Positions 51,090 through 60,745 of a stretch of DNA of 64,000 bases are shown piece by piece. Position numbers and translations under genes: made by a program. This DNA is from Apostichopus japonicus (Eukaryota; Echinodermata; Holothuroidea; Aspidochirotida; Stichopodidae). The stretch lies in NCBI RefSeq assembly GCF_037975245.1, contig NC_092574.1, forward strand, positions 11,247,213 through 11,311,212, read 5' to 3'. The notes beneath the pieces were generated by a model. The model did no database searches. It saw only the letters and a program-made list of their open reading frames with translations, and had not been told where the DNA came from. Each line of letters begins with the position of its first letter. Position 1 is the stretch's first letter.

Positions 51090-52745
51090 TTTTACAAACG
51101 ATTAGTCATAGAAATGTAATTAATTTTTGGTAGCGACATGATGTGACCGGTGATGAGAAGGCCATGACTTTTTCTTCTCATTGTTAAACTACACACATAT
51201 TGAGTCATGTGAATGCCATGTATTCTAGTTAGCTACATCGATGATGTGGTAACATGACTGCCATACTTCAGTACAAAACAAACATACACCGGTTCATTTG
51301 TTATGTGAATATCATGCTTTCTGATGAATCTAATCTTTATTGTTGACGTGGGAGAGCTGCATATAAATACTTTAGATATAGGCATGATCTCCCGGTACTA
51401 TGTATGACTAGAGTACTAAGCAATAGGGTTGAGTATCTGCTCGGGCAAGGATTCAGAGGGATGGTTAACGCCTTCCCCCCCCCCCCCCCACTTGTACCGC
51501 CTCCAAAAGATAAAACAGATTCATTAAGACAACCTCAATTGCGTGCAGTAGATCTAATTATAGGACTATTCTGTAATGCCTCAAAAGTGCCACACCCTTT
51601 CAATTCCAAAAATTAAGTCTTGCTGGGGAGGACCCTTGCCAGATCTCACGCCTTCCCACCCCAACTTGGAGTCGACCTTATGGTCACATGCCCTCCGTTG
51701 TAAAAACTCTGCTACGGAGGAACCTTTTAATTAGATCATTTGTCGAGTATAGAACTCGGTGCCTAAGACACTGACAAGTAAACACAAATATAATACAAAC
51801 GACATCCTCACGCAAGTTTGATCTTCAAGATGACTAATAGCAAAGAAAGATATACTATGAAATTATTGCACTATAACAGATGGGTATGGTTAGTATATAA
51901 CAATGTCATTCAGCGCTATATTCAGTAAAATTAGCTGCAGGAATGGTCTGAAAAACTAATTTAATGATACATGGCATATACATCATATAACATCTGTCAA
52001 ATTTCTTTTGTACAGGTAGTCATAAATCTTACAGACGAACAGGTAATGATATGGGTAAACTGGTATACGTGAAATATAGGCTACAACGAATTGGTGCAGC
52101 ATTGCATTTCCTACAATTATAAAGTTGAATTGCGGGTACAACTGTTCAAGTATACAGGGATCAATATAATCAGTTAAGCTGTCATCTGATACATCAAATA
52201 TTTACAGGTGAAACAAATAGAAGGATGCAATATGAATATGCTCTGTAGGTGAAATGGTCAACAAAGCACAAGTAAAGAACTGCTATGCAATTATTGAATC
52301 GTATTGATATTAGTGCCCCCCCCCCTCCCCACCACCCCTTCCTACCGTTACAAGACATGTATCAGAAGGCCATGTTAAGAGGTGGGCCATATCTATTATC
52401 ACAAAGCGGGAGAAACAAAGACCTTTATAACATCATAATTTATTATATGGAGGAGTGAATACAAGCATGTGACACTAAAGGCAATGGAAACCATAATCTT
52501 GGTTCGAACTCTTGCTGACAGGTGCAACCCCCTTCTCATCTACAAGAAATAGTTTTCGAAAGAAGAAAAATCCGAATTTTCCCAGAATGAAGTGTAGGCT
52601 CGCTTTATGCATGAAAGTATATATAGTATTTTATATTGTGATATTGCAATTTAACATTTCATCATTTCACATTTCTTTCATGCAAATCCAAAGCTTAGGT
52701 TCAGTTTCTGGGGTTTCATTGTACTCTCTTGTACTACGATCAACG
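51090..52745. other. No gene seen
   Basis: AT-rich, with C runs at 51475-51490 and 52316-52330. TTTATT at 52439-52444 could be the AATAAA signal of the minus-strand transporter gene, about 300 bp past its stop. Confidence 0.4.
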
Positions 52746-52864
52746 TTAGGCTTCGGAAATGCCATTGAACCATATAAATAATACTGTTAGTCCACATAGG
52801 CCACTGCAGCAGCCTAGTGTTAAGAAGGTTGTTTGACCGCCATTTACTTTGTCCAGTAATAATC
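52746..52864 (-). CDS. Transporter last exon
   Basis: Acceptor TTTTCCTAG. LLLDKVNGGQTTFLTLGCCS, then GLCGLTVLFIWFNGISEA and TAA (52746-52748): the end of the helix 10-11 loop and the last helix. The first glycine codon is split with the preceding exon. Confidence 0.75.
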
Positions 52865-53524
52865 CTAGGAAAACAAGAAAAACAAAATCATATAACACAT
52901 ATACATATTATTTTATATGGCGATACCTTATATACTAAATTCAACAGATATTATTCTCGCAATTAAGTCTTCCTTTTTGATTTGATATATAAACAAACAA
53001 AAAAATGACAAACCGAAATTTGTAAAAAATGTGACAGATTTCCTCAGTATTTTAAATCTCACATTATTTACTGTCATGGTGTTTTTTTGTCTCATAGTAC
53101 TTACTATTTACCAAGATCAATGCACAAAAAAAGCGATGTCAAATTCTAGATGTGTGGTAAGGCTATCAGCCTAAATATACAGGAATCAGGTTGTCGTTGA
53201 AGGTATTCAATTATGTCAATTTGAAATTAATTCCCTCATATACAGGCCTGTTGAGGGTGGGTGGGGGAGGGGGTTGGATCTAAAACTACGTAAGGATATA
53301 TCCATATATAGAATTGTATATCCACGAACGAAAGAACACAATTCCTACACAAGAATCCTTCACAAACAAGAACTTTCATTGCTCATAGATATTTCGTAAA
53401 GCGAGGGTGTGGAAAACGGACCTTTTGGTTGAATAAATGGTTGAATTGGTTGGTTGAATAAATTGGTTGAATAAACGGACCATATTGATGATAGTCACGT
53501 TCGATTAATCGCATATATACTTAC

Positions 53525-54409
53525 CTGGTCCATATCCCGCAAGTAATGCCCACACACCGTTTCCTGCATCTATAGTAGCGAAGGCTAACAGGTAATTCTC
53601 GGGCGTAACGAGTAGATGGAGTACCCCAGCTACCATACCAGATTGAGCCGATAAGAACGTCCCGTTCAGGAAACTAGCTACATAGAGAAGCCCAGAAAGG
53701 TCTAAACTATACCCCCATATTTCCATTCCGATAAAAATCATTCCATTTAGTATAATTTACATACTAAATAACAAAATGGGAATTGATCTTGTTGTTTTGA
53801 AGGAGATAGACGCTACGAGTCTACCCAGTAGGCCGCCGATGCCACCAATGCTGCCCACAGTCGCGGCGGAGGTTGGAGAAAGCCCTCTCGCAATGGTGTG
53901 AGGAATCAAATATAACATCCATGCATCGTTTGGAATTTTTCTAACATTAGCAACTATGAAGAACATAACAAAATTTAAGTTTGCAAGTTGTTTCATAGAA
54001 CCTTCAAAATTCGTTAACAATGATTTTATGGCGCCTGATATACCATGACAATCTTTAGCGGATTTCAACGTATCTTCTTGGGGTACAGTCGGATCATCTC
54101 GTAGCGAAGGAGGGTCATGATAAGATTTTTGCTGGAGATTAATCATTTCACTCTTGAAATTTTCTTTGCGGAGATGGTCTGCTTGGAGAAGTAGTCCACA
54201 TGGCACAAGATTCCAAGCCGATGCTCCAAAGAGTATGAAGCAAACGCTCGTTCCATATGAGTTAAGAACATAAACAGTCACGGTAGGTATAACTGCCACA
54301 CCAGCGAAGGAACCTAGCATTGCGATAGGCATAATTGCGCGAAAATTATCCCCAAAAGATGATTTGAGACACAAAACTGTAGGTAGTAACATACACGCTA
54401 ATCCCATTC
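53525..54409 (-). pseudogene. Transporter main exon (885 nt) with internal TAA
   Basis: Acceptor TTGGCTCCGCAG, donor GTAAGT. It covers helices 4-10. TAA at 53757-53759 follows SIPILLFSM; the frame continues IILNGMIFIGMEIWGYSLDL and LYVASFLNGTFLSAQSG. No short intron with GT..AG ends can remove the stop without breaking the frame. Confidence 0.85.
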
Positions 54410-54559
54410 CTGCGGAGCCAATAAAAAATATATGGTAGAAAAATTCATGAAATGGGGCACGAATCTTTAAATTTGGTTTCAATTCAAATGAATATGAGAA
54501 ATAAAAGACCAAAACATTATTGAGGTACTAAAACTGATGAAATATCAGGCAAAAACCAG

Positions 54560-54680
54560 GGACGTACTTTGACTCCTTTTTTTGGGGGGGGGGGGGGGGT
54601 GAGGGGGTAGCAGAACCTACTTTCTAAAAACATTTCTCTGTCAATTTTTTTAAGGGCGGGGGGGGGGTAGCTAAATAGTT
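54560..54680. repeat. Poly-G-rich repeat fragment in the transporter intron
   Basis: Two runs of 9 to 16 G (54586-54601, 54660-54667) in a context (AGGGACGTAC..GGGGGTAGCAGAACC) like an eroded MITE. Confidence 0.4.
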
Positions 54681-54785
54681 ATTGCTTGGGCCGATGTCAT
54701 TAATGCAATTTAATGCAATATACCCCTTAGACTTGAGCAGGTAACGACGTCTGTGACTTTATATGTAATTATAATTGCTTTATAC

Positions 54786-54929
54786 CTGACATGGTGAGAA
54801 AGATGGATAGATACAGTGGACAAAGAGGGCATAGTCCGGAACATACGTAACCAGCTCCAAAAATAAATCCACCTAAAGATGCCAGAAAACGGGGACTAAA
54901 GTAATTCATCAGCTGGTTTATTCCTGGCC
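54786..54929 (-). CDS. Transporter exon 2
   Basis: Acceptor CTTTTTATTTCAG, donor GTATAA, 144 nt. GPGINQLMNYFSPRFLASLG to LYLSIFLTMSG: helices 2 and 3 of the SLC16 fold with the loop RF-like segment. Confidence 0.85.
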
Positions 54930-55588
54930 CTGAAATAAAAAAGGATAAGAGACACAAAAAACTCGCTGATGAAGTACATGTAGAAATTAGATTCGAGTAT
55001 AACATATTTAACGTGTAAAAGGACTGTAACAAATTTATCTCACATCTATGTGAAATAGCTTCCTTGCAAAAACATGTTAGGTCATGAAGTTTCCTGTGGC
55101 AACTTGATTAAAGTTATTGCCGTCGTTATCTGATGGGTATAAATAGCGGCAAGTGTTAGGGGACACCAACAGCAAGTATTATCGTCATGGGGGAGTGAAC
55201 TTTTGGTGTGGGGAGGGGGGTTGGGTTGTGTGTGTTTTTTTGTTGGTGGCCTGGCCTTGATAAGCTCTGCTTCTGCCAGGTCTCCCCCCACTTCACATCA
55301 TTTGTATAAATCAATTGTTTGATTCCTATGGAATGTATCTGTATTGTATATTTTAATGTTATATGTTCACTTTGTTTATGTCATGGTGAAGTGGAAATAA
55401 ATAGTATTCAATTTCAATTTCAATATTTCTATCAAAATACAATTTCCAGTAACCAGACTATTTGTTGGTATAACGACGGATCCCAAATAAACTTTAAAAT
55501 ACCCTAATAAGGTTACGAGTAAAAACGAAAAGAAGAGAAGAACCATTATTGTAAACACAGCTGGAACTGTTGTACGAGAGAGAAACAT

Positions 55589-55885
55589 TTTAGAGAGCGT
55601 GGTGGCCAATTGGCTAAGGCGTCGTACTCGTGATCCAAGGATTGCTGGTTCGATTCATGCCTAGTTCATTACTTTGTGTCCTTGGGCAAGATGCTTAATC
55701 TCGCTTGCCTCTCTCCGCCCAGGGGTTAAATGGGTACCTGTGAGGTAACTTGTCATTGGGCGCAGTATATAACTGCTGCCGACTAGAGGGATTATCTCTG
55801 GGACAGATTATCCTTGACCAGGGGTAATATAACGTATGCAAAGCGCTATATAGAAAGCAAATATTATTATATTGTTATTATTTTA
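55589..55885 (+). mobile_element. tRNA-derived SINE, dispersed copy
   Basis: Single copy of the family that forms the array at 4561-6928. A box TGGCCAATTGG and B box GGTTCGATTC are better preserved here. It ends GCAAATATTATTATATTGTTATTATTTT, a normal SINE tail. It lies in the intron between the first two transporter exons, on the opposite strand to the gene. Confidence 0.85.
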
Positions 55886-56475
55886 CCGTCCCCGATCATT
55901 CCTCTAATACTTTTCATGGTAGGGAAAACTGTGCGTCTCTTGAAGAAAGATGACGTCGAGTTTTTGAGCCTGAATAAAAGCGAATTCTCGCGTTGGAGAC
56001 TGACTAAGACCTCTAGTAAGTAATATATTGTTGGTAGCAAATTTAAGAGGCTCTGAGAATGTGGGATATTTTTAACACTGAATAACAATACTGGACAATG
56101 TAACAACGTATACCGTTGAAGTTACAAATAGCTAAGAGGACTACAGGCAGGACAAGGACAACTGTTTGAACACTGGGAATAGGTACTCTAACGGAGTTAG
56201 GCTATCGTACAAATATATTCTTGACTGTAGACAGTACAGGCTACACGATAAAGTGAATTGTTTGATAAATATATGAGATAGATCAATGTTCATGAGGTGA
56301 AAACTGCAAGAAAAAAAAACGAAAAAAAGAGATCAAGTCAATCGAACTTGCTATATCTACTGGGATGCGCCGAAAAGTCCATATGATATGTGGAAAATGG
56401 ACTAGAATGTTTGTGGCGAACAAGTACAACCTCTTCAAAAACTGTAGGCCTGTTTATACATATATATATACGTAC

Positions 56476-56659
56476 CGAGCAATCTCGATGTTGCGTAAGG
56501 GAGGATAAAGAGTAAACCGGTTAATGCAGATGTGAAACCATCATTCGTAGAAACTGGATCGAACAGAACTGCTCCGAATTTGATACTTCCAGTGAGAAAA
56601 AAGGTAACGAAAAATCTGGCTACAAATGCTGAGCATTTTCTTTTATTGTCATTTGTCAT
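56476..56659 (-). CDS. Transporter first coding exon
   Basis: ATG at 56659-56657, then KCSAFVARFFVTFFLTGSIK (helix 1), FDPVSTNDGFTSALTG and YATSRLLG, donor GTACGT. An in-frame TTG-ATC-ACT precedes the ATG, so this is the first ATG. The dense start of helix 1 fits an SLC16 N-terminus. Confidence 0.75.
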
Positions 56660-57280
56660 AGTGATCAAATTTTGTATTGCGTGATAGAAGCGTTTGCATA
56701 TATGAATTTGCCCTGGTTAAAGTTAAGTGCTCGCATATCAGTCAATAGTGTAGTTCTGTATACAACATACAATAAATGTTCTTCTTCGTGAAGGGTTATA
56801 TACAACCCTCTTCGTATATAGCCTTCACGCTTTTGATAAGCTTCCCTTTTTATAAAGATGTGATTTGAACGCAAGAAATATGCCGGTTGTTCATCTATCG
56901 TAGAGAGAATTCGCAGGGCATTGCATTAGCGGCTCTCTATGCCTTTTGACTATGTGTATAGTATCTGTGTTTTTACATATTTCTCACAGTCTGAATGAGA
57001 GGGGACTGGAGTTGAGAGTGGATCAGTTATAACTCGTTTGGTTTTCGTAACCAGGCTATATATCTTGGGTGACATTTCTTAACAAGTATACCTTTGGGAA
57101 GTTGCTGGGTTAAAGGTACGGGGTGTGGGAGAGTGACATCATAGAGCGTTTCTCGAAATTCTGTCAAAACTATAAAATGTGAATGAATGCTGACATCGAC
57201 CTTCTATTTAACTCATTCTACGTCAATTCGCACGGCAGTATTCCTATATACACAAGCCCGCCGATTACTATGGTTACAAC

Positions 57281-57281
<1 letters not shown>

Positions 57282-57349
<68 letters not shown>
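57282..57349. repeat. (TA)n microsatellite
   Basis: About 34 TA units, giving the Tyr-Ile runs seen in several frames. Confidence 0.98.
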
Positions 57350-57353
<4 letters not shown>

Positions 57354-58379
57354 GTTGGAAAACCCAGGACAGTATTTCTTATGAATTCCTTTGGTTGGCA
57401 TCGAGAGCGGATCTTAACTCCTTTTGTTTTTTTAAACTGGGTCGACCCAGGTGGATGGGTGTTTTTCTTCATTTTTATCAGACAAAATAAGGCGAATATT
57501 ATCTACAAATTCCAAGATTATTCTTTATTATCAATTAAGCATATACAGCTGATAAAAACATTTCTTAATACATATTAAACGATGTGCTGTAAATGTTACT
57601 GTTATACCGTAGTGCGCCTTATATAGGATCTGCATTATAGTACGATGCTTCATTCTCCGCGTGGGTCTGCATATCAGTACGTTGCGTCATGTCCATATTG
57701 GTTACATTCCAAAACGCAATTTAAATGTGGTTAAGAAATTATACAAGTAAAAGATCAGTAGTTGGGCGTCATATTATACACACAGGAAGCAATATAGCTT
57801 TCAGGATTATAGTTAGTAGATCTATGCTTACAAGAAATATCATACTTTTGCTATTAAGAGATACCAAATATAATTATAAAAAAGTAAAAGATATATCATA
57901 AATTAAGATCTCCTATAATCTCCAAATAGAATTTCCCAAAACTATCCTTAGAGCTATTCTTGGCAAAATGGTTATACGGGAAATAAATGGTCATTGCGTC
58001 TTATTATTTTCTTAACACGCCCTACCTGCCGTTCAACGCTACCCCCCCCCCCCCACCCCCGCCCATCCCCTCCCCATTCCTCTCGTGTACTGATTAAAAT
58101 TTGTATATTACCAGCCGTCTTCCATCTAATTATCAAAGATATTGCGCTTTTGTGGACTATTTAACATGATAATGGTTAAGAATGTGTACTTTTTATCTAA
58201 TTTTGAGATTAACCAATATTCAATATTACTGCTTATAAATTGTGTCGTTTGGATCAAATTACGAAAGCAAGAAAGGTGACTGTATTACTACAAGGTATAA
58301 TGGTTCGCAATGTAAGAATATGTCATTGCAAAAATATGGGTAAAGCTTAGTACTTAGAAATGCTTGCTAACCAATGTAC

Positions 58380-58380
58380 A

Positions 58381-58463
<83 letters not shown>
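58380..58463. repeat. (TA)n microsatellite
   Basis: About 41 TA units at one border of the Penelope-like remnant. Confidence 0.98.
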
Positions 58464-58465
<2 letters not shown>

Positions 58466-58539
58466 AATAACGGAAAAAACTGTTAAACGACTATGCTGCA
58501 GTTAGAAAAAGGCTGGATCTCGAGTGAGATACAATAATT

Positions 58540-59060
58540 AAATTAGGTAAGTGATTGGAAGTAAAACAGCCAATGTTTAGTTTTTGCAGAGCTTTCGAGC
58601 AAAACTAGCTCTTCTTCAGTGCATGATCACCGAAAGTGACAAGGAGTAGCAGGAATTGAAACTATTTTATAGCGAAGAGTGTCGACATGGTAGTGAAGTC
58701 AAAGCGACTTACTGAATTCTGCTGAATTGAGTAGAAGTTTTAGAAATTCGGATTATTTTAATCCGCGTCGGATTATTTTAATCCGATTCCGTCGTAATTG
58801 CAAAAGAGTTGTTTTGGTTTATCTGGGACGGCAATCGTTTCTGATGTTTAAACCGAATGGTGCCGTGGTCGTTAGGTTTAGTTCCCAAAAATTTTCTTTT
58901 CCTTTCCTAGATTTATCTGTCCAAGAATCGTTTTGGTCAATGGCAATAACACGCAAATTCTGAATTGAATGATTTTGGAGATTGAAGTGATTTGCAACAG
59001 GTTGATTGATTTTTTTGGTTTTGATCGCCGATCTATGTTGTGTGATTCTCATTCTAAGAG
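58540..59060 (-). mobile_element. Penelope-like retroelement remnant (GIY-YIG part)
   Basis: Minus frame 59052-58819: MRITQHRSAIKTKKINQPVA, NHFNLQNHSIQNLRVIAIDQ, then RKGKENFWELN and APFGLN. This is the C-terminal part of the GIY-YIG endonuclease of Penelope-like elements (HRS..I..K....PVA.HFN..GHS...L...I; R..RE.FWI..L....P.GLN). Upstream coding sequence (RT) is lost at a (TA)n tract. After the stop the minus strand reads CACTGAAGAAGAGCTAGTTTTGCTCGAAAGCTC, typical of such 3' ends. Two CGGATTATTTTAATCC words lie at 58751-58785. Confidence 0.75.
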
Positions 59061-59062
59061 TG

Positions 59063-59068
<6 letters not shown>

Positions 59069-59136
<68 letters not shown>
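59069..59136. repeat. (TA)n microsatellite
   Basis: About 34 TA units, at the 5' side (minus strand) of the Penelope-like remnant. Confidence 0.98.
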
Positions 59137-59139
<3 letters not shown>

Positions 59140-59142
<3 letters not shown>

Positions 59143-60369
59143 CCCTTACTGACTACAGCGTGATCTCTAGCAAGTATTCAAAGCATGCGTTTCGATTGAG
59201 ATTGGCGAGACTAAAAACTCTCTATATTTAATAAATGTATTTGGCAAGATGTACTGTTCTTGAAATGTATAAAAACTTCCTCCAAATGTTAAAAAATACA
59301 AATTTTCCATACGAAATACTATGATATTATACAATACAGTATATATTCACATTGACACACAATTAGGAAATAATGCATACCTTTACACGTACATAAATTC
59401 ATCACGAGCATTTAACTAAAGAGTTTTTCAGACGTCAGTTGGAATGTAGACATTAAGCAATCAAAATTACCCAATCACATAGGTCACCATTCTTGACTGT
59501 TTCTTGATCTCGGTGTAGGGACAGAAATGGAGAAAGAGGGGGAGGGGACGAATCAATGGTGTGAGATCTCTTGCAATATGATCCAATATTTTGCATTCCT
59601 GAATGTAGTGACGTCATCATTTGTTCCACGAGTGGATCAAAATACTATATAAAAACCTGATCGAGAAGTCGTATTTGAGATTTTTCGTTGGCTTATACGT
59701 TTTAAATTTAAGATTGACCTTATGGGACGATACAAAGCAGAGTAAATGAACTTATTCCAGACGGTAAGAAAGTTGGCAAGAAGTTCTACCTTGCAATTGA
59801 TTCTGCACAAACTTTGATATTTTTTAGAACAAATGAAGTATAAACCATTAGGAGAATACTTAACGAGAATAAGTACAAGTCTGTTGTATAACTGAAATAA
59901 ACATCAAAAACTTTCAGGGCCTTCTGTGTATCATCCCTATCACTTCGTGTTAGCAATTAGTTTCCGACTTTCAGCTTGGAGTTAATATTTCAACTTTTGT
60001 TTACCTGGTTAATATTTACTGTTATGATTACTGTTTTTATATGTTCTGTTTAGTGTTGATCCCTCCATATATATATATATACTGCAAAGATTGAAATTTG
60101 GCACCAAATGAAAAATGGATTTATAATATAATTTTGTATTTATTATACGACCTTCCAATTTAAAACGATTTCTTCTCTATGTGTTTTCAGTAATTTTATT
60201 AAACTGCTACAAAGAGCAATAAGTTGTAATCGTGATGAAGTATATTAGACGGCTACACCTCTTCGCTATATGAACCATCGCCGCAGGTTGTTGTTGCTAT
60301 CGTTTTTGTTGGTTTATAGTGAATGTTACATACATGGTTCATGTGAAAAAGCACCATAGAGTGGTCTCG
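59140..60369. other. No gene seen
   Basis: AT-rich intergenic sequence downstream of the sialyltransferase; a short (TA) run at 60069-60082. Nothing else supported. Confidence 0.4.
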
Positions 60370-60375
60370 TTTATT
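60370..60375 (-). terminator. AATAAA polyadenylation signal of the sialyltransferase
   Basis: AATAAA on the minus strand 55 bp past the stop codon. Confidence 0.45.
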
Positions 60376-60429
60376 TACCTGTGAGGGTAAAACAAAATCA
60401 TATACTTCTTGTTGAATTATTTTCTTATT

Positions 60430-60745
60430 TTACGCTGTAAATCCTATAACAGATCTTAAAAACCAATGACTGATCGAACCAAAAATTGTAGAATCTGTTT
60501 CGTTCCGAGTGACGAATGGAGTTTTTAGAACCTGTCCCTTTGAATGTTTGGATTTCGGTGTCCATTTTGGATGATGGAAATGAATATTAAACATTTCAGC
60601 CCATCTAGAGAAGATGGCTTTTTCTGTTATAAACCTATGCCCTCCCATATACACCTTATTCTCGTGGTTATCGTAAGTCTCACATTCGGTAGGAGTGTCA
60701 AATGTTTGGTAATAATGATATCGAACAGACGAGTCGGGATTTTCC
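60430..60745 (-). CDS. Sialyltransferase last exon (motifs III and VS)
   Basis: Acceptor CTCATTTGCAG; 316 nt to TAA (60430-60432). RYHYYQTF (motif III), GGHRFITEKAIF (motif VS), NIHFHHPKW, then a tail of about 40 residues ending SHWFLRSVIGFTA, a little longer than in vertebrate family members. Confidence 0.93.

Larger units (their letters stand above)
52746..56659 (-). pseudogene. SLC16/monocarboxylate-transporter-like gene with one in-frame TAA
   Basis: Twelve-helix major-facilitator transporter of the SLC16 type, plasma membrane. Four exons: 56659-56476, 54929-54786, 54409-53525, 52864-52746; 1332 nt, 444 codons with the final TAA, all phases consistent (1, 1, 1). This is close to full SLC16 length. 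Matches: helix 2-3 with LGGFIFGAGYVCSGL; helix 4 GMGLACMLLPTVLC; KSSFGDNFRAIMPIAMLGSF in place of the usual YFxKRRxLAxGxAxAG; a cytosolic loop with QADHLRKEN between helices 6 and 7; SIGGIGGLLGRLVAS; and ALLAGYGPG-LLLDKVNGGQ. The N-terminal DGGWGW-type motif is missing (it reads MTNDNKRKCSAFVARFF). TAA at 53757-53759 is codon 327; the frame stays open for 116 codons beyond. Substrate unknown. Recent pseudogene, sequencing error or truncated transporter are all open. Confidence 0.8.

Noticed and set aside
57187..57384. Tyr-Ile-rich frames
   Set aside because: Translation of (TA)n only.
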